In this document: positions 1 through 8,960 of the stretch, piece after piece
How positions within the stretch are numbered: position 1 is the first letter of the stretch
Layout of the letters: every line of letters starts with the position of its first letter
DNA from: Amycolatopsis orientalis DSM 40040 = KCTC 9412
GTDB taxonomy: Bacteria > Actinomycetota > Actinomycetes > Mycobacteriales > Pseudonocardiaceae
Assembly: GCF_000478275.1 (NCBI RefSeq)
Contig: NZ_ASJB01000074.1
Location: 40,400-104,399 of the forward strand
Reading direction: 5' to 3'
DNA: 64,000 nucleotides
Translations under genes and position numbers: made by a program
Notes under the pieces: generated by a model
What the model was told of the DNA's origin: nothing
Database searches by the model: none
What the model saw: the letters and a program-made list of their open reading frames with translations, nothing else

Positions 1-95
1 TTCGTGTCGTGCGGTTTCGGCTTCGCCGGACGGCGAGCAAGTTCAGCGTCGCGGACCCGCCGTCGCCGCGAACTGAGCCGAGGTCCTTTCGACAC

Positions 96-110
96 GGGAC
101 CAAGGTCACC
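96..110. promoter_or_regulatory. DosR/OsdR-like palindrome at the left edge
   Basis: The sequence reads GGGACC-AA-GGTC followed by ACC, close to the GGGACC-TT-GGTCC palindrome upstream of narG at 8214-8226. Both resemble the GGGAC...GTCCC type of site bound by hypoxia regulators of the DosR/DevR/OsdR family. It lies just beyond the last gene of the nar cluster, so it may control a gene to the left of the window. Bases 1-95 hold no ORF I can support. The assignment rests on motif resemblance only. Confidence 0.3.
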
Positions 111-122
111 GTCCACTATGGA

Positions 123-902
123 CTAGAATGCCAGGAATCCTGACGCCGCAACGAGAATCAGTCCGGCGAGTTCCACCATGCCGATCCGTGCAGGACGCCA
201 GGACGGATCGTGCCACCACAGCGCGCGGCAGGCCAGCACCACGAAAGCGGCCACCGGCCAAAACCGTCCGAGGGGAACGCAGACCGCCGTCACCGTCACC
301 GCCGCGGCCACCGCGAAGACCTGCGCGGCGCGCCTGTAGCGGGGATCGGCACGTTCGCGGATCAGCGACTTCACGTGCAGGGTCGAGCCGACGAGCGTGA
401 GGACGGTGAAGACCGTGGCGGCCAGGACAGGCGTGGTGGTCATCTCCGGCCACGGCGGGGCGAGTCCTCCTCCCGCGACCACCCCGGCCACGATCGGGAC
501 GACGAGAGAGCACTGCGCGATCAGGACGAGATCGTTGGTCAGGGACCGCTCGCGGCGCGCTCGTGCCTGCCGCAGGCTGAAGCAGAACAGCAGGAGATAG
601 CCGAACAGGCACCAGACGAGCCAGAGGTGCGTGACCAGTACCGGCGCACCGGCGAGCACGCAGAGCGGTGTCCACACCAGCGCGGCCTTGCGGAACCGCT
701 CCGGCCGACGGGCGGTGAGGAGCCCGGTCAGCGCCCAGCCACCCGGATAGGCGGCCACCCAGGCGAGGGCCAAGGGGGCCAGCCAAGGTGACCAGCCCGC
801 CGCCGCGACCCCCAGGAAGAGCGGAAGGGCGAGGAAACCCCAAGCGCCATGCTGGGAAGGCGCCAGCGGCGAACGACGGCGCGTGGTCGTCCGCGTGCTC
901 AT
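123..902 (-). CDS. YwiC-like integral membrane protein
   Basis: A predicted membrane protein of 259 residues with a short Arg/Thr-rich N-terminus and a series of hydrophobic segments over the rest of its length. It resembles the YwiC-like family, whose biochemical role is unknown. In Bacillus subtilis the namesake gene lies in the nar/fnr region, so its place here at the end of a nar operon is a recurring association. The ATG at 902 overlaps the TGA of the upstream CBS gene (ATGA), which indicates translational coupling and excludes the longer upstream reading. A role in nitrate respiration, perhaps transport or enzyme assembly, is inferred from position only. Confidence 0.7.
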   Translation of the reverse strand: MSTRTTTRRRSPLAPSQHGAWGFLALPLFLGVAAAGWSPWLAPLALAWVAAYPGGWALTGLLTARRPERFRKAALVWTPLCVLAGAPVLVTHLWLVWCLFGYLLLFCFSLRQARARRERSLTNDLVLIAQCSLVVPIVAGVVAGGGLAPPWPEMTTTPVLAATVFTVLTLVGSTLHVKSLIRERADPRYRRAAQVFAVAAAVTVTAVCVPLGRFWPVAAFVVLACRALWWHDPSWRPARIGMVELAGLILVAASGFLAF

Positions 903-1303
903 ACGCCACGCTCCACGGCTCGCGCGGCGACGTCGGCGTCGCTGCAGAAGCCGGTCAGGCGGCGCTTGAGACACAGCAAACCCACCAGGGTGCCGTCGTC
1001 GGCGACCACGGCGAGCCGCCGCTGCCCGCGGGCCAGCAGGAGCAGGCGCGCGTCCTCGGCGGGCAGGTCCGCCGGGATCGTCCGCCCCGCCATGCGCGAG
1101 TACGTCAGGGCGAGGCCCACCGCGTCCGCACCGAGGTCGCCGCGGACCAGGGTGCCCATGAGGTGCCCGGACTCGGTGAGCAGAAGCATGTGGACGTGGT
1201 CGTCGGCGAAGCAGTCCCGTGCTTGCTCGACGGAGCTGTCGACGGGCAGCGTCTTGGGCAGCCGTACCACCACGTCACCGACCGTCGGTCCGGTCTCACC
1301 CAA
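899..1303 (-). CDS. CBS-domain protein of the nar operon
   Basis: A soluble protein of 134 residues made of a CBS pair. The first half (about 1-60) carries the VGDVVVRLPKTLPVDSS pattern and the second (about 70-125) carries RRLAVVADDGTLVGLLCLK, both typical of CBS motifs. CBS pairs bind adenosine nucleotides and usually regulate a partner, but no catalytic domain is attached here. The start overlaps the end of narI by 8 bases and the stop overlaps the start of the YwiC-like gene, so it is cotranscribed with nitrate reductase. In mycobacteria, stand-alone CBS proteins belong to the hypoxia regulon, which fits an anaerobic role. The ligand is unknown. Confidence 0.8.
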   Translation of the reverse strand: MGETGPTVGDVVVRLPKTLPVDSSVEQARDCFADDHVHMLLLTESGHLMGTLVRGDLGADAVGLALTYSRMAGRTIPADLPAEDARLLLLARGQRRLAVVADDGTLVGLLCLKRRLTGFCSDADVAARAVERGV

Positions 1304-2042
1304 GGCTCTGCCGCTCCGGGGCGGGCCGGTCGCGTACGGCGGCCGGTGCCGGGCGCGGTGTGGCCGGTGCGCCGCGGCGGGCCCGGTACACGACGTACGG
1401 GCGCCACAGGTAGGCCAGGGGCGCCGACCACACGTGGACCAGCCGGGTGAACGGCCACAGCGCGAGGAACAGGAACCCGCCGATCGCGTGCAGCTGGTAG
1501 ACCAGTGGCGCCTCGGCCATCAAGTGGCTGCGCGGGGAGAACCAGAAGACACTCCGGAACCACACGGCGATCGTTTCGCGGTAGTCATAGCCCTCGCCCA
1601 GCAGGTTGGTACCGACGGTGGCTGTCATCCCGAGCACCACCATCACGGCGAGCGCCGCGTAGAGGACCTTGTCCATCCTCGTCGTGGCGCGGCGGACGCG
1701 GCCCTTGACGAACCGGCGGGCGATCAACAGGACGAGGCCGACGACGAGGACGACGCCGGTGAGCGTGCCGCCCCACACCGCGGTGGCGTGGTAAAGCCCT
1801 TCGGGGACACCGAGTTCGTGCGTCAGTGAGGCCGGCACCAGCAGGCCCATGGCGTGGCCGGCGATGACCCCGAACGCGCCGAGGTGGAACAGCGGCGAGC
1901 CCCAGCGCAGGATGCGGCTTTCGAGCAGCTGGCTGGTGTGGGTGGTCCAGCCGAACTGGTCGTGGCGCCACCGCCAGACATGGCCGAGCACGAACACCGC
2001 GAGGCAGGCGTAGGGGACGACGATCCAGACGAACGTGCTCAC
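1296..2042 (-). CDS. narI: respiratory nitrate reductase gamma subunit (cytochrome b)
   Basis: NarI anchors the NarGH complex to the membrane and passes electrons from menaquinol through two b-type haems to the NarH iron-sulfur clusters. The 248-residue protein shows about five membrane segments. Histidines that could ligate haem occur in the LFHLGAFGVIAGHAMG segment near residues 53-65 and in HLMAEAPLVYQLHAIGG near 190. Length matches the family. The ATG at 2042 overlaps the narJ stop (ATGA). The C-terminus is Arg/Pro/Ala-rich and lies on the cytoplasmic side in the family. Confidence 0.95.
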   Translation of the reverse strand: MSTFVWIVVPYACLAVFVLGHVWRWRHDQFGWTTHTSQLLESRILRWGSPLFHLGAFGVIAGHAMGLLVPASLTHELGVPEGLYHATAVWGGTLTGVVLVVGLVLLIARRFVKGRVRRATTRMDKVLYAALAVMVVLGMTATVGTNLLGEGYDYRETIAVWFRSVFWFSPRSHLMAEAPLVYQLHAIGGFLFLALWPFTRLVHVWSAPLAYLWRPYVVYRARRGAPATPRPAPAAVRDRPAPERQSLG

Positions 2043-2746
2043 AGCGCACTCTCCAGTGAAGATCCGGCGGGACGCGCCTGCGGGCAGGGCCCGGCGGTCG
2101 AATCGGTGCTGAGGTCCGGGCCGAAGCCGATCGCGTCGACGTCGACGCCGTAGGGCGCCAAGCCCACCGATTCCACCGGCGGACCGTCCACCGCGAGCGT
2201 CCGGATCGCCTCCCGGTCGGCTTCGGTCAAGGGCGGCAGCACCGCGACGATCGCTTCGAGCAGGTGCCGGTAGGGCGATCCGGTCTCCTCCAGCGCGGAA
2301 CGCAGGAGTTCCAGGCCCTGGCGATGCTGCCGCAGCGGCGCCTCGCCGTCACCAGGACCGGCGACGGCGGCGAACTCCAGCACCACCGGCAGCAGATCGG
2401 GCAGCTCGCCCTCGGCCAGGCGCAGGCCGTGGGCGCGGTAGCGCTGTTTGAGGGTGAGCAGGGCGATACCGCGTTTGCGGGTGTCGCCGTGCAGGTAGTA
2501 CGTCAGGTACAACCCGCACCTTCGGCGCAGGTCGAACGTGCGTACGTAGTGGGTTTCGACCGCGAGCGGGTCGGTGGTCAGGAACCAGTCGAGGAACGCC
2601 GTGAGCCGCTCGCGCGTCTCGGGGTGGGTGATCGCGCCGACCGCGGCACGCAGCTCCGGCCCGGCGCCGGACATCCGCTCGCCGGGATAGGTGAGCAGCA
2701 CCGAGGCGAGGTCGAACAGCCGCGCCCGGTCCGGCCCGCCGGTCAT
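2039..2746 (-). CDS. narJ: nitrate reductase molybdenum cofactor assembly chaperone
   Basis: NarJ is a cytoplasmic chaperone that binds apo-NarG and helps insert the molybdenum cofactor and the FS0 cluster before membrane attachment; it is not part of the final enzyme. The 235-residue protein is mainly helical and contains the family signature ETHYVRTFDLRRRCGLYLTYY around residues 69-89. The start at 2746 is fixed by the ATGA overlap with the narH stop; a longer in-frame extension upstream lies wholly inside narH. The gene order G-H-J-I is the usual one. The acidic and Ser/Pro-rich C-terminal tail is not conserved. Confidence 0.93.
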   Translation of the reverse strand: MTGGPDRARLFDLASVLLTYPGERMSGAGPELRAAVGAITHPETRERLTAFLDWFLTTDPLAVETHYVRTFDLRRRCGLYLTYYLHGDTRKRGIALLTLKQRYRAHGLRLAEGELPDLLPVVLEFAAVAGPGDGEAPLRQHRQGLELLRSALEETGSPYRHLLEAIVAVLPPLTEADREAIRTLAVDGPPVESVGLAPYGVDVDAIGFGPDLSTDSTAGPCPQARPAGSSLESAL

Positions 2747-4371
2747 GACCGGCCTCCTGCCGGGTCGATGGACAGGCCGAGCCTGCCGTCGCCGCGGCGG
2801 GCGAAGAGACTCCGGCGGCCAGGGTGGACCCGCTGGTCGTCGGCCACGAGGTGGAACCGCTCGCCGGTGGCGGCGACCGGCTCGGTCATCCCCGGCCCAC
2901 CGGCGCAGTCGAGCGAACAGTCCGAAGTGGACACCGCCTGTGCCTCCAGCGCGGCGGCGTCCTTGCTGTAGGCGGTGGGAATGACGTAGCGCTCGTCGTA
3001 CTTGGCGATCGCCAGCAGCCGGTACATCGCCTCGATCTCGTCGCCGGACATGCCGACGGCTTCGCATAGTTCCCCGGCGACGGTGCCGTCGAGGGTGCGG
3101 GCGCGCATGTAGGAGCGCATCGCGGCGAGCTTCATCAGCACGCCGGCCACCGCGTCGGCGTCGCCCGCGGTGAACAGCTCGGCCAAGTACTCCACGGGGA
3201 TCCGCAGATCACGGATGGTGTGGAAGACGTCGTCGGCGTCGGTGTCGTCGCGTCCGGCGGCGCCGACCGCGTCCAGCACCGGCGAGAGCGGCGGGACGTA
3301 CCAGACCATCGGCAGGGTGCGGTATTCCGGGTGCAGCGGCAGCGCGATCCGGTACTCGCTGATCAGCTTCCACACCGGCGAGGCCTGCGCGGCGAGCACC
3401 CACTCCTCGGGCAAGCCCGCTTCGGTGGCCAGGCGCACCGTCTCGGGATCGTGCGGGTCCAGGAACACGGCTCGTTGCGCGGCAAGGAGTTCCTGGTCGT
3501 TTTCGATCGAGGCGGCGGCGAGCACGGCATCCTCGTCGTAGAAGACCAGACCCAGATAACGCAACCGGCCGACGCAGGTCTCCGAGCAGATCGTGGGCTG
3601 ACCCGCTTCGACGCGCGGGAAGCAGAAGGTGCACTTCTCGGCCTTGCCGGTGGCATGGTTGACGTAGACCTTCTTGTAGGGACAGGCACTCACGCACATG
3701 CGCCAGCCACGGCACCGGTCCTGATCGACCAGGACGATGCCGTCCTCCTCGCGTTTGTACATCGCACCCGACGGGCAGGCCGAGACGCACGCGGGATTGA
3801 GGCAGTGCTCGCAGATGCGCGGCAGGTGGAACATGAAGGTCTTCTCGAACTCGAACTGCACCCGCGCCGCGGCCTCGGGATCCATCGCGGTGATGTTCGG
3901 ATCGGTGGCGGCGCGTTCGTGGGCACCGCCGAGGCCGTCTTCCCAGTTGGCGCCCCAATCCAGGCTCATCGGTTCGCCGGTGAGGGCCGAACGCGGCTGT
4001 TTGACCGGCGTGTCGGTCAGCCCGGCGGGGGCGTCGACGAGGACGTCCTTGTCGAAGGTGGCGGGCTCGTAGTAGTCGTCGAGGGTCGGCAGGTCGGGAT
4101 TGGCGAAGATCCGCGAGAGCCGCTTCGCACGGCCGCCGGATCGCAGCACCAGCCGCCCCTTGGCGTCGAGCTTCCAGCCGCCCTTCCAGCGTTCCTGGTC
4201 CTCGTAGTGCTTCGGGTAGCCGATGCCCGGTTTCGTTTCGACGTTGTTGAACCAGACGTACTCGGTGCCCTCACGGTTGGTCCAGGTCTGCTTGCAGGTC
4301 ACCGAACAGGTGTGGCAGCCGATGCACTTGTCGAGGTTCATCACCATCGCCACCTGGGCGCGGATACGCAT
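2743..4371 (-). CDS. narH: respiratory nitrate reductase beta subunit (Fe-S)
   Basis: NarH carries the electron-transfer wire between NarI haems and NarG. The 542-residue protein has four cysteine clusters. The first is CIGCHTCSVTC at residues 16-26. The central region has CEHCLNPACVSACP and then CRGWRMCVSACP, where a tryptophan replaces one cysteine. This is the known signature of the [3Fe-4S] site in this family. Later cysteines lie in KCTFCFPR and ICSETC. The length is slightly above that of the E. coli protein. The narG stop lies one base upstream of the ATG, so the genes are coupled. Confidence 0.96.
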   Translation of the reverse strand: MRIRAQVAMVMNLDKCIGCHTCSVTCKQTWTNREGTEYVWFNNVETKPGIGYPKHYEDQERWKGGWKLDAKGRLVLRSGGRAKRLSRIFANPDLPTLDDYYEPATFDKDVLVDAPAGLTDTPVKQPRSALTGEPMSLDWGANWEDGLGGAHERAATDPNITAMDPEAAARVQFEFEKTFMFHLPRICEHCLNPACVSACPSGAMYKREEDGIVLVDQDRCRGWRMCVSACPYKKVYVNHATGKAEKCTFCFPRVEAGQPTICSETCVGRLRYLGLVFYDEDAVLAAASIENDQELLAAQRAVFLDPHDPETVRLATEAGLPEEWVLAAQASPVWKLISEYRIALPLHPEYRTLPMVWYVPPLSPVLDAVGAAGRDDTDADDVFHTIRDLRIPVEYLAELFTAGDADAVAGVLMKLAAMRSYMRARTLDGTVAGELCEAVGMSGDEIEAMYRLLAIAKYDERYVIPTAYSKDAAALEAQAVSTSDCSLDCAGGPGMTEPVAATGERFHLVADDQRVHPGRRSLFARRGDGRLGLSIDPAGGRS

Positions 4372-4372
4372 G

Positions 4373-7300
4373 TCAGTACTCCACTTTCTGGCTGCGCCGC
4401 CGGATCACGGTGATCTCGTCACGCTGGCTGCCGATCGGGCCGTAGTAGTTGAAGGCGTAGGTCAGCTGGGCGTGCCCTCCCGCGAGATGCGTGGGCTTGA
4501 CGAGCAGCCGTGTCATCGAATTGTGGTAGCCGCCGCGTTTTCCCTTGCCCTGGCCGTTTTTCTCGGTCTTCGGGACGTTCACGGTGCGTTCGGGGGAGTG
4601 GTACTGGAACACCGTGCCCTCGGGCATCCGGTGGCTGACCACCGCGCGCGCCACGATGATGCCGTTGCGGTTGACCGCCTCGACCCAGTCGTTGTCGGCG
4701 ACGCCGATCTTGGCGGCGTCCTCGACACTCATCCAGATCACCGGCCCGCCCCGCGACAACGCCAGCATCAGCTCGTTGTCGTGGTACATCGAGTGGATCG
4801 ACCACTTCGCGTGCGGGGTGAGGAACCGGACCGTGACGCCGCCGTCGGCGAGTTCGCCCGGTTCGCCGAAGTGCCGGGCCATGTTCAGCGGCGGCCGGTA
4901 CCCGGGCAGATGCTCGCCCAGTTCGGCGACCCAGTCGTGCTCGACGAAGAAGTGCTGCCTGCCGGTGAGGGTGTGCCACGGCTTGCGCCGTTCGACGTTG
5001 ATGGTGAACGGCGAGTAGCGGCGTCCGTCCTTCTCCGATCCCGACCACTCCGGGCTGGTGATCACCGGCTGCGGCGCCCGCTGGGTGGCCGCGTAGGTGA
5101 CGTGGTCGGTTTCGTGGCCCTCGACCAGATCGGTGAACTGCCTACCGGTCCGCTTTTCCAGCTGCTGGAAGCCCTCGTGCGCCACCCGGCCGTTGGTCGT
5201 GCCGGAGAGCGCGAGGATCGCCTCGCACATCCGGTCCGCTGTGGACAGTGAAGGCCGTCCCGCGAAGGGGCCTTCGGTCACGACACCGTTCTGATGCCGC
5301 AGGTACTCCAGCTCCGGGGTGACGTCGACGGTGATGCCCTTGGTCGTCGTACCGAGCTTGTCCAGCAACGGCCCGACGGCGCGCATCTTGGCGCCGATGA
5401 GCGTGTAGTCGCGTTCGACCTCGACCAGCTTCGGCATGGTCACCCCGGGCACGGGCTCGCATTCGCCGTACTTCCAGTCGCGCACCCGGCCCGACGGCGT
5501 CGCCAGCTCGTCGGGGGTGTCGTGCTGCAGCGGCGCGGCCAGCACGTCGCGGCGGGTACCGAGGTGGGTGACGGCGAGTTCACTGACCTTGTCGGCGAGT
5601 GCCAGGAAGGCGTCGTAGTCGGTGCGCACCTCGGACGGCGGCGAGACGGCCGGGGAGAAGGCGTGCACGAAAGGATGCATGTCGGTGGTGGAGATGTCGT
5701 GCTTCTCGTACCAGGTGGCCGCGGGCAGCACGACGTCGCTGTGCAGCCCGGTGTTGGTCATCCGGAAGTCGATCGCGGTGAGCAGGTCGAGCTTTCCGGT
5801 GGGCGCCTCGTCCCGCCACGCCACGTCGCGGGGACGTTCGCCTGGCCCGCATTCCTCGGCCGAGGCCAGGGAGCGCACGCCGAGCAGGTGCTTCATGAAG
5901 AACTCGTTGCCCTTGCCGGACGAGCCGAGCAGGTTGGCCCGCCACAAGGTCAGGCAGCGCGGGAAGTTCGCCGGGTCGTCGGGGTCGTCGGCCACGGCCT
6001 TGAGCCGTCCCGCCCGCAGTTCGGCGACGATGTGTTCGGCGGTGCTCACGCCCGCGGCCGCGGCCTCGTCGGTCAGATCCAGCGGGTTGCGGTCGAACGC
6101 CGGGTGGCCGGGTGACCAGCCCATCCGCTGGGCGGCCGCGACGGTGTCGGCGAAGGTCATGCCCGCCAGCCGCCCTTGCCCCAGCGGGGACGCGAGTTCG
6201 TCGGCGGGCACCTTCTCGTAGCGCCACTGATCGGTGTGGAGATACCAGAACGGGGTGCTCGCCTGGTGACGCATCGGCCGCTGCCAGTCGAAGGCGAAGC
6301 TCAGATGCTGTTGCCCGGTGATCGGCCGCGCCTTCTCCTGGCCGACGTAGTGCGCCCAGCCGCCGCCGTTGACGCCCTGGCAGCCGGTGAGGGTGACCAG
6401 GGCGATCAGCGCGCGGTAGGTCATGTCGGAGTGGAACCACTGGTTGGCGCCCGCGCCGAGCGCGATCAGGGTACGGCCGCGGCTGCGCTCGGCGTTGCGG
6501 GCCAATTCGCGCCCGATCCTGACCGCCATCGCCGCGGGCACGCCGGTGATCCGCTCCTGCCACGCGGGGGTGTGCGGGGCCTCGGCGTCGTCGTACCCGG
6601 TCGGCCATTCACCGGGCAGATCGCCGCGGTGGACCCCGTACTGGGCCATGAGCAGGTCGAACACGCCGGTGACCAGGTGCTCGCCGATCCGCAGCACCGG
6701 AACGCCGCGGCGCATCGTGGTGCCACCCTCGGTCTCGCCGACGTCGAACCGCGCGAGGTCGACGGCGACCTGTCCGGTGGCGTGGCCGAGCACGCCGAGC
6801 GCGGGCACGACGTCACCGAGGTCGAGGTTCCACCGGCCCTCGCCCTCGGCGCCGTACCGGAACCCGAGCGATCCGTTGGGCACCACCGGTTCTCCGGAGG
6901 CGTCGTCGAGCAGGACGGTCTTGTGCTCCGCGCCGGGGTCTCGGTCGCCGAGGTCCGCGGCGGTGAGGAACCGGTCGGTGGCGTATACCCCCGGTTCGCG
7001 CTCGCGCAGCGTCACGAGGAACGGCAAGTCGGTGTTGGACCGCACGTAGCCGGTGAAGTAGGGAACCTGGCGGTCACGGAAGAACTCGGTCAGCACGACG
7101 TGCCCCATGGCCATCGCCAGCGCCCCGTCCGTGCCGGGATGCGGCGCCAGCCAGTCGTCGGCGAACTTCACGTTGTCGGCGTAGTCCGGGCTGACCGCGA
7201 CCACCTTCGTGCCGCGGTACCGCGCCTCCGCGAGGAAGTGCGCGTCCGGGGTGCGGGTGACCGGGATGTTGGAGCCCCACATGACGAGGTAGGTCGAGTT

Positions 7301-8083
7301 CCACCAGTCGCCGGCCTCGGGGACGTCGGTCTGGTCGCCCCACACCTGCGGCGAGGCGACCGGAAGGTCGGCGTACCAGTCGTAGAACGACAGCAGCGTG
7401 CCGCCCATCAGCGCGTGATAGCGGGTGCCCGCCGCGAAGGAGGCCATCGACATCGCGGGGATGGGCGAGAAGCCGACCACGCGGTCGGGCCCGTAGGACT
7501 TGGTGGTGTGGACGTGGGCGGCGGCCACCATCGTGGCGGCCTCGTCGAAGGTGGCGCGCACGAAGCCGCCGCGGCCGCGCTGTCCTTTGTAGACTTCGGC
7601 TTTACGCGGATCCTCGACGATGTCCGCCCAGGCCGCGACCGGGTCGCCGAACCGCTTGAGGCCCGCCCGGAACATGGTGAGCAGCGAGCCGCGCACATAC
7701 GGGTGCCGCACGCGAGAAGGCGAGTACTCGTACCACGAGAACGACGCGCCCCGGGGGCATCCGCGCGGCTCGTAGTCGGGGCTGTCCGGCCCGGTGGTCG
7801 GGTAGTCGGTCGCCTGGTGCTCCCAGGTGATCAGGTCGTCCTTCACGAACACGTTCCACGAGCAGGACCCGGTGCAGTTCACCCCGTGCGTCGAGCGCAC
7901 GACACGGTCGTAACTCCAGCGGTCGCGGTAGAAGGACTCCCACGCGCCCCCGTCGATCTGGTGCAGGGTGCGGCCGTGGTCGCCGACGGTCTCCTTGGTC
8001 AGGAACCGGCGTACGCCGAGTAACGGGCCGTGGCCGGGAACGTGGTCGTTCGCGGGTGCCGGGTGATCTGGGCGGGTGGACAC
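4373..8083 (-). CDS. narG: respiratory nitrate reductase alpha subunit (Mo-bisMGD)
   Basis: The catalytic subunit reduces nitrate to nitrite at a molybdenum bis-MGD centre on the cytoplasmic side. I take the GTG at 8083, about ten bases after AAGGAG, giving 1236 residues, the usual length. The FS0 cluster ligands are visible as H66, C70, C74 and C109, with the same spacing as in E. coli (H49/C53/C57/C92). The segment around the likely molybdenum-ligand Asp reads EAGDWWNSTYLVMWGSN, about residue 240. It is the first gene of a six-gene coupled operon, so its promoter should drive all of it. Confidence 0.97.
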   Translation of the reverse strand: MSTRPDHPAPANDHVPGHGPLLGVRRFLTKETVGDHGRTLHQIDGGAWESFYRDRWSYDRVVRSTHGVNCTGSCSWNVFVKDDLITWEHQATDYPTTGPDSPDYEPRGCPRGASFSWYEYSPSRVRHPYVRGSLLTMFRAGLKRFGDPVAAWADIVEDPRKAEVYKGQRGRGGFVRATFDEAATMVAAAHVHTTKSYGPDRVVGFSPIPAMSMASFAAGTRYHALMGGTLLSFYDWYADLPVASPQVWGDQTDVPEAGDWWNSTYLVMWGSNIPVTRTPDAHFLAEARYRGTKVVAVSPDYADNVKFADDWLAPHPGTDGALAMAMGHVVLTEFFRDRQVPYFTGYVRSNTDLPFLVTLREREPGVYATDRFLTAADLGDRDPGAEHKTVLLDDASGEPVVPNGSLGFRYGAEGEGRWNLDLGDVVPALGVLGHATGQVAVDLARFDVGETEGGTTMRRGVPVLRIGEHLVTGVFDLLMAQYGVHRGDLPGEWPTGYDDAEAPHTPAWQERITGVPAAMAVRIGRELARNAERSRGRTLIALGAGANQWFHSDMTYRALIALVTLTGCQGVNGGGWAHYVGQEKARPITGQQHLSFAFDWQRPMRHQASTPFWYLHTDQWRYEKVPADELASPLGQGRLAGMTFADTVAAAQRMGWSPGHPAFDRNPLDLTDEAAAAGVSTAEHIVAELRAGRLKAVADDPDDPANFPRCLTLWRANLLGSSGKGNEFFMKHLLGVRSLASAEECGPGERPRDVAWRDEAPTGKLDLLTAIDFRMTNTGLHSDVVLPAATWYEKHDISTTDMHPFVHAFSPAVSPPSEVRTDYDAFLALADKVSELAVTHLGTRRDVLAAPLQHDTPDELATPSGRVRDWKYGECEPVPGVTMPKLVEVERDYTLIGAKMRAVGPLLDKLGTTTKGITVDVTPELEYLRHQNGVVTEGPFAGRPSLSTADRMCEAILALSGTTNGRVAHEGFQQLEKRTGRQFTDLVEGHETDHVTYAATQRAPQPVITSPEWSGSEKDGRRYSPFTINVERRKPWHTLTGRQHFFVEHDWVAELGEHLPGYRPPLNMARHFGEPGELADGGVTVRFLTPHAKWSIHSMYHDNELMLALSRGGPVIWMSVEDAAKIGVADNDWVEAVNRNGIIVARAVVSHRMPEGTVFQYHSPERTVNVPKTEKNGQGKGKRGGYHNSMTRLLVKPTHLAGGHAQLTYAFNYYGPIGSQRDEITVIRRRSQKVEY

Positions 8084-8129
8084 GATGACGCGGCTCCTTA
8101 GCGCTCCGGCACGGCGACACAGCTCGCCT

Positions 8130-8148
8130 CGACACCATCGCGGTGTCG
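8130..8148. promoter_or_regulatory. inverted repeat upstream of narG
   Basis: CGACACC and GGTGTCG form perfect 7-bp arms separated by ATCGC, about 45 bases upstream of the narG start codon. The position suits an operator or an element of the 5' leader. No protein family is assigned. Confidence 0.35.
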
Positions 8149-8213
8149 GCCGCACGCTGACAAGCCTCGGCGAAAGCCGAACGGCGTTCATCGGTCGAAT
8201 GACGCGGCTCCGG

Positions 8214-8226
8214 GGGACCTTGGTCC
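8214..8226. promoter_or_regulatory. candidate DosR/OsdR (DevR) box before narG
   Basis: The sequence GGGACCTTGGTCC has arms GGACC and GGTCC around a central TT. This matches the general form of the hypoxia-regulator palindrome known from mycobacteria and streptomycetes, where nitrate reductase genes are under DosR/OsdR control. It lies about 130 bases upstream of narG and 87 bases upstream of the divergent membrane-protein gene, so it could serve either. A weaker GGTCC half-site follows near 8251. No DosR/OsdR gene is present in the window. Confidence 0.4.
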
Positions 8227-8312
8227 TTCGAGGACGGACCGGTGCCGAAAGGTCCTCGCTTCACGGTCATCCGGCCCTGTCCGCCGTCGCCGGACGGACT
8301 TGTACTGAGGGC

Positions 8313-8945
8313 ATGACCCGTTCCGGCACGCGACCACGGCTCCCGACGCGGGGACGCGATCTCGCGTGGACCTGGTTCCTGGTGGTGACGCCCGCCGAAT
8401 TCCTCGGTTTCGTCAGCCCGGCGGTCGCCGGAGCGGTCACCGCGGACCGCTCCGCGGCCGTCACACTGCCGGTCATGCTCGTGGCGGGCGCGATCGAAGG
8501 CGCGGCCCTCGGCGGTGGCCAGGCATGGGTGCTTCGGCGCGCCCTGCCGTCGGTGAGCACCTGGCGGTGGGTGGCGGCGACGGCCGCGGCCGCGATGTTC
8601 GCCTACTTCGCCGGCCTCGCCCCGAGTACCTGGGCCTCCGCTCTGCTCGGCACACCGCTCTTCTGGCCGGTGATCGCGGTCCTGGGCGTCGCCCTTCTCC
8701 TGTCCATCGGCTTCGCCCAGTGGCTGCTCCTCCGGCGCCACGTCGCCGATTCGGCCCGGTGGATCGTCACCACGGCCGGAGCGTGGCTGCTCGGGCTGGC
8801 GGTGTTCATGGGCGTCGTCACCCCGTTGTGGCAACCGGGCCAGAGCCTGACCACGACGATCCTCGTCGGTGTCCTCGGTGGTCTCCTCATGGCGGCGACC
8901 ACCTCGGCCCTCACCGCGCTCGCCCTGCGCAGCCTGCTCGGCTGA
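8313..8945 (+). CDS. uncharacterised polytopic membrane protein
   Basis: A protein of 210 residues with about six hydrophobic segments and no recognisable catalytic motif. The ATG at 8313 follows CTGAGGG, a modest ribosome-binding site; a longer in-frame reading from 8076 would run through the narG promoter and is unlikely. Segment one contains LAWTWFLVVTPAEFLGFV, and a basic loop (WVLRRALPSVSTWRW) follows segment three. It is divergent from narG across a region with a DosR-like box, which allows but does not prove co-regulation with nitrate respiration. It converges on the next gene with a 15-base gap. I cannot name its function. Confidence 0.75.
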   Translation: MTRSGTRPRLPTRGRDLAWTWFLVVTPAEFLGFVSPAVAGAVTADRSAAVTLPVMLVAGAIEGAALGGGQAWVLRRALPSVSTWRWVAATAAAAMFAYFAGLAPSTWASALLGTPLFWPVIAVLGVALLLSIGFAQWLLLRRHVADSARWIVTTAGAWLLGLAVFMGVVTPLWQPGQSLTTTILVGVLGGLLMAATTSALTALALRSLLG

Positions 8946-8960
8946 AGCGGTTCTCCTTCG

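Noticed and set aside
1..122. C-terminal end of a plus-strand gene at the left edge
   Set aside because: All three frames are open for part of the stretch, but none shows a recognisable sequence, so nothing can be called.
4419..8023. Long plus-strand ORFs (one of 615 codons) opposite narG
   Set aside because: They are antisense frames opened by the codon bias of narG; products are Gly/Arg/Val-rich without domains.
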